Below, piece by piece: positions 9,427 to 18,332 of a stretch of DNA of 64,000 nucleotides. The stretch lies in the NCBI GenBank assembly GCA_900764045.1, contig CAAFMN010000027.1, positions 1-64,000 on the forward strand. The letters run 5' to 3'. Position 1 is the stretch's first letter. Each line of letters starts with the position of its first letter. The stretch is from Clostridia bacterium. GTDB taxonomy: Bacteria; Bacillota; Clostridia; Lachnospirales; Bianqueaceae. The position numbers and the translations under genes are program-made. The notes under the pieces were generated by a model. That model was not told the DNA's origin. It saw only the letters and a program-made list of their open reading frames with translations, and ran no database searches.

Positions 9427-11049
9427 ATGAAAAAGTTTCTTAGCGTTTTGCTTGCAGTCTGCATGCTGACGACGATGGCAGCATGCGGCGGCGGGGACAA
9501 TTCTTCTAAGGCAGAGCCCTCCAAAACAGACTCTTCCAAGGCGGAAGCGTCTCAGGCGGAGACATCCAAAGAAGACAGCGCAGCCGACCCGTACGCGGAC
9601 ACGATTACTATGGGAGCTCTGTATGAGATCTCCAAGGATCGTACACCGGATCGTCCGTCTCTGGTAGACGACAAGCTGAAGGAACAGTTCAATGTAGTAT
9701 TGGAGTGGAATGATATCCAGAGCAGCGCGTTCAATGATATCATCAACACTATGCTGGCCAGTGAGGAGTACCCGGAAGTATTCTGGAACCTGAACCATGA
9801 GACAGAAGTTAAGAACATGGGACTGGAAGGGTATCTGAAGCCTCTGGAAGGCTATCTTGACCAGATGCCCAACTACACCGCTCTGTGGAGCGAGGCGGAT
9901 CTGGAAACCATGCTGAAGTTCTGCAGCGCTTCTGACGGACATCTGTATTATACCCCGACGCAGAATTACCGTAGCGCTTCCATGAGCTGGATCTATCGTA
10001 AGACGGCTTTTGACGCGAATGGATGGGAACTGCCCAAGACTCCGGAAGAGTTGTATGCGCTTCTGAAAGAGATCAAAGCGGCGGATCCGGATTCCGTTCC
10101 GATGCCGACCAGAGGAAAATGGGGCAACGCCGTCAAGGGAATGCAGATCGCGTATGGCGTAACCAACACCAAGTCCTATGTGGACGCGTGGACCGGAGAA
10201 TTCATTCCTTACGGATATACGCAGGATGGTTTCCGCGAGGCTCTGAAGTGGACCAATACCTTCTATAAAGAGGGATTTATCGATCCGGAGTTCGCGACCG
10301 GCAGTGACAACCAGTGGACCGAGTTCTACGCGACCGGCAAGGCTTATATCGAATATCAGTATGTTGAGAGAGCACTGTGGGCGGAGACCAATATGAAGGC
10401 AGCTGACCCGGATGTAAAGTGGGAGTTCACCGATTACAATGTCAGCGCGGATCCTTCCAAGGGTTATCTGTACGAGCGTGAGAATACCTTCTTCGCATAT
10501 GGATATGCGTTCACGGATAAGATCTCTGACGAGGGCCTGGCAAGAATGCTGGATTGGTGTGATTACATCAGCACGGACGAAGGCGCAACCTTCATGTGCA
10601 TGGGCGTTGAGGGCGTGACCTACCAGAAGAACGCCGATGGCACGCTGCAGTTCATGGATCATATGTATCATTCCACACGCAATCCGGAAGGAACACAGCC
10701 GTGGAAGTATGGTATGTATATGGGTATCCTGAGACAGACGGATGATTACACCCGTGAAGTCGGCAAGGACGCGAACATTGTGATCTCTGCGGATTTCAAT
10801 GCGGATTCCAACGCTCATTATTCTCAGGCGTTCCCGACCGCATATACGCCGGAGCAGGAGTCCCGTCTGGCGACGCTGGATACACAGATCGGCGATATGG
10901 CTGAAGAGTACATCCTGAAGTTCATCATGGGTCAGCTGGATCCGAATGATGACAACGCGTGGAGCCAGTATCTGGCGGCTCTGGATAACGCTGGAATTCA
11001 GGAAGCTTCTCAGATCCGTACGGAAAGCTACGAAAAGGTATCCAAGTAA
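9427..11049 (+). CDS. Extracellular solute-binding lipoprotein, LipO type
   Basis: Substrate-binding component of the importer; 540 residues, longer than the ~420 of simple sugar-binding proteins and typical for the LipO family that pairs with LplB/YtcP. A type II signal peptide is clear: a lysine-rich start, hydrophobic core, then the lipobox TMAAC at about 16-20. A Ser/Lys/Glu-rich linker (21-50) follows, then the two-lobed binding domain. The GGAGAG ribosome binding site sits 8 bases before the ATG. A terminator follows directly, so the transport operon is 7550-11049. The ligand is inferred to be an oligosaccharide handled by the neighbouring glycosidases. Confidence 0.93.
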   Translation: MKKFLSVLLAVCMLTTMAACGGGDNSSKAEPSKTDSSKAEASQAETSKEDSAADPYADTITMGALYEISKDRTPDRPSLVDDKLKEQFNVVLEWNDIQSSAFNDIINTMLASEEYPEVFWNLNHETEVKNMGLEGYLKPLEGYLDQMPNYTALWSEADLETMLKFCSASDGHLYYTPTQNYRSASMSWIYRKTAFDANGWELPKTPEELYALLKEIKAADPDSVPMPTRGKWGNAVKGMQIAYGVTNTKSYVDAWTGEFIPYGYTQDGFREALKWTNTFYKEGFIDPEFATGSDNQWTEFYATGKAYIEYQYVERALWAETNMKAADPDVKWEFTDYNVSADPSKGYLYERENTFFAYGYAFTDKISDEGLARMLDWCDYISTDEGATFMCMGVEGVTYQKNADGTLQFMDHMYHSTRNPEGTQPWKYGMYMGILRQTDDYTREVGKDANIVISADFNADSNAHYSQAFPTAYTPEQESRLATLDTQIGDMAEEYILKFIMGQLDPNDDNAWSQYLAALDNAGIQEASQIRTESYEKVSK

Positions 11050-11065
11050 AATAAAAATACAGATT

Positions 11066-11090
11066 CAGGCCGCGAATCGCGGCCTTTTCT
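11066..11090 (+). terminator. Rho-independent terminator of the importer operon
   Basis: AGGCCGCGA pairs with TCGCGGCCT across a one-base centre (11067-11085), followed by TTTTCT. Confidence 0.88.
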
Positions 11091-11185
11091 GTTATTATAG
11101 ACAAAGAATTTAGATTGCCTATAGGAAAAAAGACAGAAATATGATACAATAACAGACGAAAATTCTACCAGGAGGGTGAATGGAT

Positions 11186-11848
11186 ATGTTGTGGCAAAAT
11201 GAGACAGAGATGTTTGCGATGATGAAGGAAAAGCTATATACGCCGGTAGTCGGCGATATTTTGGACGCGATGGGATATTATCATCAGTTTTTACCTCAGA
11301 ATATCCGACCGTTGAAGCCGGAGATGAAGTTGGCGGGCAAGGCGATGACGGTGTTGATGATCGATGTGTACGGCCCGCAGAAGAAGCCGTTTGGACTCTT
11401 GACAGAGGCGCTGGATCAGCTTCAGGAGAATGAGATCTATATCGCGACCGGCGGAACCAAGCGTTGTGCGTATTGGGGTGAGCTGCTGACAGCAACCGCC
11501 AGAACCCGCGGCGCGGTAGGCGCGGTTCTGGACGGATGGCACAGGGATACACCGCAGGTGCTGGAGCAGAACTGGCCGGTATTCAGCTGCGGCTGCTATG
11601 CGCAGGATTCCTCTGTCCGTACGCAGATTGTTGACTTCCGGTGCCCGATCGAGATCGGACAGGTGACGGTCCATGACGGAGACCTGATCTTCGGAGATGT
11701 GGACGGCGTTCTTGTTATCCCTAAGGAGTGTGCGCAGGAGGTGCTGGAGAAGTCTCTGGAAAAGGCATCGGGTGAGAAGCTGGTACGTAAGGCAATTGAG
11801 GGCGGCATGAGCGCGACAGCTGCTTTTGCCAAGTTTGGAATTCTGTAA
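11186..11848 (+). CDS. RraA-family protein, probable pyruvate-releasing aldolase
   Basis: RraA/HMG-CHA aldolase family, 220 residues from this start. Family features include GDILDAMGY near the N-terminus, the glycine-rich GAVLDGWHRDTPQV and PVFSCGC stretch, and the DLIFGDVDGVLVIP ending. Members either inhibit RNase E (not applicable here) or cleave 4-hydroxy-2-oxo acids to pyruvate with a divalent metal. The ATG at 11186 lies 9 bases from AGGAGGG; an in-frame ATG at 11180 is only 3 bases away and less likely. It overlaps the next gene by one base (TAATG). Its neighbours, a sugar acid dehydratase and an SDR, make an aldolase role in sugar acid breakdown the best inference. Confidence 0.82.
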   Translation: MLWQNETEMFAMMKEKLYTPVVGDILDAMGYYHQFLPQNIRPLKPEMKLAGKAMTVLMIDVYGPQKKPFGLLTEALDQLQENEIYIATGGTKRCAYWGELLTATARTRGAVGAVLDGWHRDTPQVLEQNWPVFSCGCYAQDSSVRTQIVDFRCPIEIGQVTVHDGDLIFGDVDGVLVIPKECAQEVLEKSLEKASGEKLVRKAIEGGMSATAAFAKFGIL

Positions 11849-12174
11849 TGCAGCGGGCGTTTCAGATTGACCGCCGGGACAACGTGGTAACAGCCCTGGA
11901 ACCGTTGAAGCCCGGGGAGACAGAGATTCTTGGAGATCCGCTGCAGAAGACGCTGACGGCGGTTCAGGAGATCCCGGATGGGCATAAGATGGCAGTACGG
12001 GATCTCGCTCAGGGAGAAAAGATTGTCAAGTACGGCGTGGTGATCGGAGAAGCAACAGAAGCGATTCCGCAGGGATCCTGGGTGCATCTGCATTGTATGA
12101 AGAGTCTGTATGATGAACGGAGTTCCCATCTGGATATTCATACGGGGGCCCCACTGGATACAAGGTATGAATGA
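11848..12174 (+). CDS. UxaA-type sugar acid dehydratase, small SAF-domain subunit
   Basis: A 108-residue protein corresponding to the N-terminal SAF domain of altronate/galactarate-type dehydratases (conserved VQEIPDGHKMAVRDLAQGEKIVKYGVVIGEAT). In single-chain UxaA this domain is fused to the large domain; here it is a separate chain encoded immediately before it. It starts within the stop codon of the RraA-like gene. It presumably pairs with the 397-residue protein encoded next to dehydrate an aldonate or uronate-derived acid to a 2-keto-3-deoxy acid. The ending lacks any metal-binding motif I can recognise. Confidence 0.85.
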   Translation: MQRAFQIDRRDNVVTALEPLKPGETEILGDPLQKTLTAVQEIPDGHKMAVRDLAQGEKIVKYGVVIGEATEAIPQGSWVHLHCMKSLYDERSSHLDIHTGAPLDTRYE

Positions 12175-12183
12175 GGCGGCAGT

Positions 12184-13377
12184 ATGAGTGAGAGTTGGAC
12201 AGGATATCTGAGGGCGGATGGACGCAAGGGCATCCGCAACCATGTATTGGTCGTATATACAGTAGAGTGCGCTTCCTTTGTAGCCCAGGAGGCGGCAAGA
12301 AGAGCGTGCAGCCCGGATGTTGAAGTAGTCGGTTTTTCCGGATGCACGGATAATGAATATGCGGTGCGGCTACTGATCGCTTTGATCCGCCATCCCAACG
12401 TGGGGGCGGTATTGGCGATTGGGCTGGGCTGCGAGTATACGCAGCCGGAATGGCTGGCAGAGATTGCACAAAAGGAAGGCAAAGAGGCCTCATGGATGTT
12501 TATTCAGAATGAAGGGGGAACGCGCAGGAGCATTGACAAGGCGGTGGATTGGATTGGACAGGCCTTGAAAAAGCTTGTAGAGGTTCCCAAGGTTCCTATG
12601 AGCTGGGCAGACTTGGTGGTAGGTGGAGAATGCGGTGGAAGCGATTACACCAGTGGTCTGGCAGGCAATGTAGTGGTGGGGCGTTTTTATGATGATCTCG
12701 TGGAGCAGGGCGGCACAGCGATCTTTGAAGAGATTGTGGAAGCGGTCGGGCTGGGAGACCAGCTGGTGGCGCGAGCGGCGACACCGGAAGCGGCGCGTCA
12801 GCTCCGGGAGACCTATGATAAGGCAATGGCGTATTGCAGAGAAGTCCGGCAGTATTCGGTCAGCCCGGGCAACTTTGCGGGCGGACTGTCCACCATCGAA
12901 GAAAAGAGCATGGGAGCGGTGATCAAGAGCGGAAGCAAACCGATTGAAGGCGTGCTCAAGGTAAGCGAGAGACCGCCGCACCCGGGACTCTGGCTTCTGG
13001 ATTCAACACCGGATCCGCACTGGATGCAGTTTGGCATTACCAATCCTAATGATAATGAGGGATTGATGGATCTGATCAGCTGCGGGGCGCAGATTGTATT
13101 TCTTGTGACGGGACGCGGTAACGTGGTTGGTAGTGCCGTTGCGCCGGTCATCAAGGTGACAGGCAATAGCCGTACCTATGCGCGGATGAATGAAGATATG
13201 GATTTTGACGCAGGACGGGTTTTGGCGGGAAAGTGTTCCATGGAAGAGCTGAAGGAAGAGCTGAAGGCGCTGGTTCTGAAGGTTGCGTCAGGAACTCCAT
13301 CTAAGGCAGAAGGAATAGGACATCGGGAGTATTTTATCCCATATAAGTATCAGGAACCTAGTTGCAGAAAGGAATGA
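12184..13377 (+). CDS. UxaA-type sugar acid dehydratase, large subunit
   Basis: Catalytic part of a split UxaA-family dehydratase, 397 residues. Diagnostic segments are GYLRADGRKGIRNHVLVV at the N-terminus, GGECGGSDYTSGLAGN (about 140-155), the DSTPDPHWMQFGITNPNDNEGLMDLISCGAQIV region and TGRGNVVGSAVAPVIKVTGN. The cysteines in the GECGGSD and ISCGAQ segments fit the iron-dependent family. The exact substrate (altronate, galactarate, fuconate or a related acid) cannot be decided from sequence. It follows the SAF subunit by 9 bases with an AGGCGG-type site and is followed by the SDR with no gap. Confidence 0.88.
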   Translation: MSESWTGYLRADGRKGIRNHVLVVYTVECASFVAQEAARRACSPDVEVVGFSGCTDNEYAVRLLIALIRHPNVGAVLAIGLGCEYTQPEWLAEIAQKEGKEASWMFIQNEGGTRRSIDKAVDWIGQALKKLVEVPKVPMSWADLVVGGECGGSDYTSGLAGNVVVGRFYDDLVEQGGTAIFEEIVEAVGLGDQLVARAATPEAARQLRETYDKAMAYCREVRQYSVSPGNFAGGLSTIEEKSMGAVIKSGSKPIEGVLKVSERPPHPGLWLLDSTPDPHWMQFGITNPNDNEGLMDLISCGAQIVFLVTGRGNVVGSAVAPVIKVTGNSRTYARMNEDMDFDAGRVLAGKCSMEELKEELKALVLKVASGTPSKAEGIGHREYFIPYKYQEPSCRKE

Positions 13378-13382
13378 ATAGA

Positions 13383-14153
13383 ATGTTTGAGACAGCAGAT
13401 CTGTTTTCTTTAAAAGGACGTACGGCAGTCATTACCGGAGGCCTAACCGGATTGGGAATGGGTATTACACGCTGCATGGTCGGCGCCGGAGCCAGAGTTG
13501 TCGTACTCAGCCGGGAAAATCCGGACAAGGCAGCGCAAATTCTGTCTGAGTTTGATGGACAGGCCGTATTTTATCAGTATGATATTACCGATACGGGAAA
13601 AGTGCAGGAGATGGCAGATAAGATCATCGCGGAGCAGGGGCCGATCACGATTCTGGTGAATAACGCCGGAAATCATTGTAAAAAGCCTATAGAGGAGATG
13701 AGCGTAGAGGAGTACCAGAGCGTATTGAATGTGCATCTGGTAGGCGCGTTTGCGCTGACCAAGGCGCTGATTCCGCATATGAAGGAGCAGAAAAAGGGCA
13801 GTATTCTCTTCCAGGCCAGTATGACCAGCTATATCGGGCAGCCCTATGTTGCAGGTTACGCGACGGCCAAGGCGGGATATCTGGGATTGGTACATGTGCT
13901 GGCGGCAGAGTGCGGCGCGGATGGTGTGCGGGTGAACGCGATCGCACCGGGATGGATCGAGACTCCGATGTTCCATAAGGCAACAGATAACGATCCGGCG
14001 CGTCTTGCTAAGATCATGGGAAGGATTCCGATGAAGCGGGTAGGAGAAGCGCAGGATATCGGAACAGCAGCTGTATTTCTGTGCAGCGACGCGGCAAAGT
14101 ACATCAATGGTATCTGCCTGCCGGTAGACGGCGGAGCGCTGATTGGATTTTAA
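13383..14153 (+). CDS. SDR-family oxidoreductase, KduD/gluconate 5-dehydrogenase-like
   Basis: Classical short-chain dehydrogenase of about 256 residues. The cofactor motif is TGGLTGLGMGI, the NNAG motif follows at about 80, and the active site has Ser in FQASMTSY and YATAK (YxxxK). The C-terminus GICLPVDGGALIGF is typical. It would interconvert a keto and hydroxyl group on a sugar acid with NAD(P)H. The ATG at 13383 is favoured because AGAAAGGA lies 9 bases upstream; ATG 13374 overlaps the dehydratase stop. Neighbours fit either 4-deoxy-5-hexosulose-uronate reduction (with the GH88 product) or L-fuconate-type oxidation. Confidence 0.85.
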   Translation: MFETADLFSLKGRTAVITGGLTGLGMGITRCMVGAGARVVVLSRENPDKAAQILSEFDGQAVFYQYDITDTGKVQEMADKIIAEQGPITILVNNAGNHCKKPIEEMSVEEYQSVLNVHLVGAFALTKALIPHMKEQKKGSILFQASMTSYIGQPYVAGYATAKAGYLGLVHVLAAECGADGVRVNAIAPGWIETPMFHKATDNDPARLAKIMGRIPMKRVGEAQDIGTAAVFLCSDAAKYINGICLPVDGGALIGF

Positions 14154-14163
14154 GGAGGACAGT

Positions 14164-15309
14164 ATGGGACTGGAGATATCCAAAAAGGATCAGAAATGGG
14201 CGGAGGAGACGCTGGAAAAGGTTTATGCTAAGATGGAACAGGTGCGGGAGAGGTCCGCGAGAAAGATTCCGTTTCGCTCGGATGGAGGAATTCATGATGA
14301 TCATTCCGACATCCATGGATTGCACTGGTGGACCAATGGCTTTTGGGGCGGCCTGATGTGGCAGCTGTACCATGCGACCAAGGATTCGAGATATGCGGAG
14401 ATTGCCCGGTATTCAGAAGAACGGCTGGATCTGTGTTTTGATCAGTTTACAAAGCTGCACCATGACGTTGGCTTTATGTGGATGCCCACAGCGGTAGCAG
14501 ATTATCGCCTGAACGTATCAGCGGACAGCCTGCAGCGAGGGTTGCACGCGGCGACTCTGTTGGCCGGCCGATTCAACCTCAACGGTCGTTTTATCCGGGC
14601 ATGGAATGAGAAATGGCATGGACATGACAATGTGGGCTGGGCGATTATTGATTGTATGATGAACCTGTCTCTACTGTATTGGGCATCGGAGGTAACGGGA
14701 GATCCCCGTTTTGCGCAGATTGCGCAGGCACATGCCGATACGGCGCTAACAGCCTTTATCCGTCCGGACGGTTCGGTCAACCACATTGTAGAATTTGACC
14801 CGGAGACAGGAGAAATGCTCTGCTCGTACGGCGGCCAAGGCTATGGCGAGGGATCATCCTGGACGCGCGGTCAGGGCTGGGGGATTTACGGCTTTATGAT
14901 CAGCTACCGCCATACGTACAAGACGGAGTATCTGGATGCGGCCAAACGGGTTGCACACTATTTTATGGCCAATATTCCGGAAGATGGACGGATTCCGATC
15001 GATTTTCGGATGCCGGCAGAGCCTTGGTATGAAGATTCTACCGCGGCGGCAATCGCGGCCTGCGGTATGCTCGAAATCGCGAGAGAAGTTCCGGAATTGG
15101 AGAAAAGGGTTTATACAGAAGGAGCCTTGCGGCTTCTGCGGCCTCTTGTGGCGGATCGCTGCGACTGGGATACGCTGTCGGATGGAATCCTGCAAAAGTG
15201 CTCCAGTTCTTATTCAGAGCCTGAGCATGAGTATAATATCATTTACGGAGATTATTATCTGGTTGAGGCATTGCTGAAACTGACAAATAAGGATTTGTGG
15301 ATTTGGTAA
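14164..15309 (+). CDS. GH88 unsaturated uronyl hydrolase
   Basis: Predicted to remove the terminal 4,5-unsaturated uronic acid that polysaccharide lyases leave on oligosaccharides. The 381 residues match GH88 length with an (alpha/alpha)6 barrel. Aromatic and acidic segments of the family are visible: HWWTNGFWGGLMWQLY, the SLQRGLHAAT stretch, HDNVGWAIIDCMMNLSLLYWA, GEGSSWTRGQGWGIYGF and EPWYEDSTAAAIAACGMLE. There is no signal peptide, so it acts on imported unsaturated oligosaccharides. The ATG at 14164 has an AGGAGG site 5 bases upstream. It is the last gene of the sugar acid cassette and ends at a strong terminator. Confidence 0.88.
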   Translation: MGLEISKKDQKWAEETLEKVYAKMEQVRERSARKIPFRSDGGIHDDHSDIHGLHWWTNGFWGGLMWQLYHATKDSRYAEIARYSEERLDLCFDQFTKLHHDVGFMWMPTAVADYRLNVSADSLQRGLHAATLLAGRFNLNGRFIRAWNEKWHGHDNVGWAIIDCMMNLSLLYWASEVTGDPRFAQIAQAHADTALTAFIRPDGSVNHIVEFDPETGEMLCSYGGQGYGEGSSWTRGQGWGIYGFMISYRHTYKTEYLDAAKRVAHYFMANIPEDGRIPIDFRMPAEPWYEDSTAAAIAACGMLEIAREVPELEKRVYTEGALRLLRPLVADRCDWDTLSDGILQKCSSSYSEPEHEYNIIYGDYYLVEALLKLTNKDLWIW

Positions 15310-15319
15310 AAAGATGGAG

Positions 15320-15356
15320 GGGCCCGGTATGGCAGAGATTCATACCGGGCCTTTTA
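15320..15356 (+). terminator. Rho-independent terminator of the sugar acid operon
   Basis: GGCCCGGTATG (15321-15331) pairs with CATACCGGGCC (15341-15351), followed by TTTT. Confidence 0.9.
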
Positions 15357-15382
15357 AATGCGGACATACCGGAAGGAAAAGA

Positions 15383-15411
15383 TTGAAAATACAAAAGAAT
15401 TGTGATATACT
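15383..15411 (+). promoter_or_regulatory. Sigma-A type promoter of mtnN-galE
   Basis: TTGAAA (15383-15388), a 17-base spacer, and TATACT (15406-15411); the mtnN ATG follows 30 bases later. Confidence 0.75.
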
Positions 15412-15440
15412 GGTTATGTATAGATTAGGGGAGGCAATTT

Positions 15441-16157
15441 ATGGCAAAACAGTGTATAGCGGTTATTGCCGCAGAGGAACAGGAATTACAGGGGCTGGCG
15501 GCGTTTCTGGGGGATGCCAGAAAAGAAGAAGGGCCGGCTGGGTGTGTTTTTTTAACGGGTTCTGTGGGAGAAGTACAGGTTGCGGCTATGCGCTGTGGTA
15601 TTGGTAAGGTGAATGCCGCCATAGGAACGCAGGTGCTGATAGATTTGTTCCATCCGCAGGCGCTGATCAATGTGGGTTCCGCGGGTGAGATCGCGCCCGG
15701 AATGAAGATCTATGATATTGTCGTATCTCAGGATACGGTACAGCATGATATGAATGTAACCGGACTAGGTTATGCCCGGGGCGTGATTCCGGATCAGGAT
15801 GAGAGCCTCTTCCCGGCGGATCCGGAGCTGATCCGCATGGCACAGGAAGCAGGAAGGGACGAAGGGCTTTCGGTCCATACAGGACGGATTGCCAGCGGTG
15901 ATCTGTTTGTCGCGGGTGAGGAAGCCAGGAACAAGATCTACGAGAGATTTGGTGCATTGTGCGTAGAGATGGAAGGAGCCGCGGTAGCGCAGGCTTGTTG
16001 GCGCAACCAAGTACCCTATGTGGTAATCCGTTCCATGTCGGACACGGCCGGAGAGGAAGCAGGCGTCAGCTATGCGGAGTTCTCGGCTAAGGCAGCGGCA
16101 CAGGCGGTAGAGATCCTGAAGCATATGATTACGGGATGGGGAGGAAAAAGAGCATGA
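15441..16157 (+). CDS. mtnN: 5'-methylthioadenosine/S-adenosylhomocysteine nucleosidase
   Basis: Cleaves the glycosidic bond of MTA, SAH and 5'-deoxyadenosine, recycling by-products of SAM reactions in the cytosol. At 238 residues it matches the family. Catalytic and binding residues are present: Glu12 in the AAEEQE start, Met-Glu177-179 (VEMEGAA) with Glu178 for ribose binding, and Asp201 in IRSMSDTA. The GNVGSAG-like segment (INVGSAGEI) is the phosphorylase fold signature. It has its own promoter and overlaps galE by four bases (ATGA). Confidence 0.94.
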   Translation: MAKQCIAVIAAEEQELQGLAAFLGDARKEEGPAGCVFLTGSVGEVQVAAMRCGIGKVNAAIGTQVLIDLFHPQALINVGSAGEIAPGMKIYDIVVSQDTVQHDMNVTGLGYARGVIPDQDESLFPADPELIRMAQEAGRDEGLSVHTGRIASGDLFVAGEEARNKIYERFGALCVEMEGAAVAQACWRNQVPYVVIRSMSDTAGEEAGVSYAEFSAKAAAQAVEILKHMITGWGGKRA

Positions 16158-17143
16158 TCCTGGTAACAGGCGGAGCCGGATATATTGGAAGTCATACCTG
16201 CGTGGAGCTTTTGAACGCAGGATATAATATTGTGGTGCTGGATAATTTCTGCAATTCCAAGCCGGAGGCTTTGGAGGGGATTCGGACGATTACGGGACGG
16301 GACTTCCCGTTTTATCAGGTGGATCTGCTGGATCAAGAGGGCGTGAATCGTGTATTCGATGAGCAGCCGATTACGGCAGTCATTCATTTCGCGGGTCTGA
16401 AGGCGGTAGGCGAGTCCTGTGAGCAGCCGCTGCGGTATTATCATAATAACCTGACAGGAACGCTGCATCTGTGCAGCGCGATGCAGGCGCATCAAGTAAA
16501 GCGGATGATTTTCAGTTCGTCAGCAACCGTATACGGAGATCCCGCGAGCGTTCCCATTCGGGAGGACTTTCCGTTATCGACGACCAATCCGTATGGGACA
16601 ACTAAGCTTTTTATCGAACGTATATTGACCGATCTGCAAAAGGCGGATCCGGAGTGGAATGTGGTGCTGCTGCGGTATTTCAATCCGGTAGGCGCGCATG
16701 AGAGCGGACTTTTAGGAGAAGATCCCAATGGAATCCCCAACAATCTGACGCCGTATATCGCCAAAGTGGCGCTGGGAGAGCTGCCGTATGTCCGGGTGTT
16801 CGGCGATGATTATCCGACGCCGGACGGAACGGGAGTCCGGGATTATATCCATGTGGTAGATCTTGCGAAGGGGCATCTGAAGGCATTGGACAAGAAGGAG
16901 CCGGGAGTGCATATCTACAATCTGGGAACAGGAACCGGATACAGCGTTCTGGATATGATTCATGCCTATGAAGAAGCCTGTGGGAAAAAGCTGCCGTACA
17001 AAATTGTCGGGAGACGGCCGGGAGATATCGCCGAGTGTTATGCGGATCCGGCAAAGGCGGAGCGTGAGCTGGGCTGGAAGGCAGAGAAAGATGTACGGCA
17101 GATGTGTGCGGACAGCTGGAATTTTATGATCAAAAACAGATAA
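16154..17143 (+). CDS. galE: UDP-glucose 4-epimerase
   Basis: Interconverts UDP-galactose and UDP-glucose, the last Leloir step needed for galactose released by the GH42 enzyme, and supplies UDP-galactose for surface glycans. The 329-residue extended SDR shows the NAD motif TGGAGYIGSH at residues 5-14, the SSSATVYG strand and the catalytic YGTTK (YxxxK), and YNLGTGTGYSVLDM typical of GalE. The start at 16154 lies in the ATGA overlap with mtnN, with GGGGAGG 8 bases upstream; the in-frame ATG at 16136 is less likely because it would add six residues before the nucleotide-binding strand. Confidence 0.94.
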   Translation: MILVTGGAGYIGSHTCVELLNAGYNIVVLDNFCNSKPEALEGIRTITGRDFPFYQVDLLDQEGVNRVFDEQPITAVIHFAGLKAVGESCEQPLRYYHNNLTGTLHLCSAMQAHQVKRMIFSSSATVYGDPASVPIREDFPLSTTNPYGTTKLFIERILTDLQKADPEWNVVLLRYFNPVGAHESGLLGEDPNGIPNNLTPYIAKVALGELPYVRVFGDDYPTPDGTGVRDYIHVVDLAKGHLKALDKKEPGVHIYNLGTGTGYSVLDMIHAYEEACGKKLPYKIVGRRPGDIAECYADPAKAERELGWKAEKDVRQMCADSWNFMIKNR

Positions 17144-17155
17144 GGAGGAGACGCT

Positions 17156-18313
17156 ATGGAGTTTCAGAGATTTACCGATTTTTTGGACAGTCTGGCGGAA
17201 AAAGGAATCCCGGGCTGCAGTTTTGCGCTGCTGAAGGATGGAGAAAAGGTCTATGAGCATTATACAGGGTACGCGGATCTGGAAAGTGGACGCAAAATCG
17301 GACCGGATACGATGTTTCGAATCTACTCCATGACGAAGCTCTTTACTTGTGTGGCAGCGATGCAGCTGTACGAGCAGGGCAAGTTCCTGCTGACCGATCC
17401 GGTCAGTACATATCTTCCGGAATTTGCCGAGATGCAGGTGCTGTATACCAAACCCAACGCAAAAACAGAGCGGCGCAGAGCTGTTCAGCCGATTCGGGTG
17501 GGAGATCTGTTTGGAATGACGGCCGGACTCACCTATGAAGGTGACGGCGGCGATGCGGCGCGTGAGGTGGCCGGCAGGCTTGCCCGGCTGCGTCAGGAAA
17601 AGTCGGAACATACCACAAGAGAATTGGTACAGGCGTTGGCAGAGTGCCCGCTGGCATTCGAGCCGAACAGTCATTGGCGGTATAGTATGTGTCATGAAGT
17701 ACTTGGAGCCATGATCGAGGTCTTAAGCGGGGAGAGAATGAGCGAGTACATCGCGCGTCATATAACAGAGCCTTTGGGGCTCAAGGATACCGTGTTCCGC
17801 TGCGACAGCCGGACGCTGGAGGAGCGGATGGCCGGATTCTACGAGAGACAGGCGGATGGTACGTATCGCAAGCTGGTCAGACAGGATGTGTATTATCGGA
17901 CAGATTGCAGAGTCGATCGGGGCGGCGCTGGAATGATCTCCACACTGGGGGATTATCTGACCTTCGCACAGGCGTTGTGTGATGGAGGAACGACGCGGAA
18001 CGGCATAAGAATTCTGGGTGAGGAGACGCTGCGCCTCATGAGGACCAATCGGCTGAATGAGGTTCAGCGGGCAGATTTTGACTGGACACACTGCCGTGGA
18101 TATGGTTATGGACTCGGAATGCGTGTTATGATGGATCCAGATAAGGCCGGAGGAGGAAATGTAGGAGAGTTTGGATGGAGCGGCATGGCGGGAACATGGG
18201 TCATGATGGATCCGGAAAAACGTTTGACTGCGGTTTATATGGAACAGGCCAGTCCAAGTCTGGAGCCCTATATCGCGCCAAGACTCAGAAATATGATCTA
18301 CAGTTGTCTGTAA
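17156..18313 (+). CDS. Serine hydrolase, beta-lactamase-like (class C fold)
   Basis: A 385-residue protein of the beta-lactamase/esterase EstB-like family. The SxxK nucleophile motif is SMTK (about 61-64), the Tyr motif is YSMCHE (about 181), and near the C-terminus EFGWSGMAGTWVMMDP takes the place of the HxG/KTG strand. No signal peptide is visible, so it is probably a cytoplasmic esterase or peptidase rather than an antibiotic-destroying enzyme. It follows galE by 12 bases with a GGAGGAG site and is likely co-transcribed. Substrate unknown. Confidence 0.85.
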   Translation: MEFQRFTDFLDSLAEKGIPGCSFALLKDGEKVYEHYTGYADLESGRKIGPDTMFRIYSMTKLFTCVAAMQLYEQGKFLLTDPVSTYLPEFAEMQVLYTKPNAKTERRRAVQPIRVGDLFGMTAGLTYEGDGGDAAREVAGRLARLRQEKSEHTTRELVQALAECPLAFEPNSHWRYSMCHEVLGAMIEVLSGERMSEYIARHITEPLGLKDTVFRCDSRTLEERMAGFYERQADGTYRKLVRQDVYYRTDCRVDRGGAGMISTLGDYLTFAQALCDGGTTRNGIRILGEETLRLMRTNRLNEVQRADFDWTHCRGYGYGLGMRVMMDPDKAGGGNVGEFGWSGMAGTWVMMDPEKRLTAVYMEQASPSLEPYIAPRLRNMIYSCL

Positions 18314-18332
18314 AAGGAAGGGGCCGGATACA

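Noticed and set aside
9364..10818. Long minus-strand open frame of 484 residues
   Set aside because: It lies entirely antisense to the solute-binding lipoprotein gene with repetitive Ile/Arg/His content; the sense gene has clear lipobox and RBS.
15383..15440. T-box or attenuator leader before mtnN
   Set aside because: Only 30 bases lie between promoter and start; no room for a structured leader.
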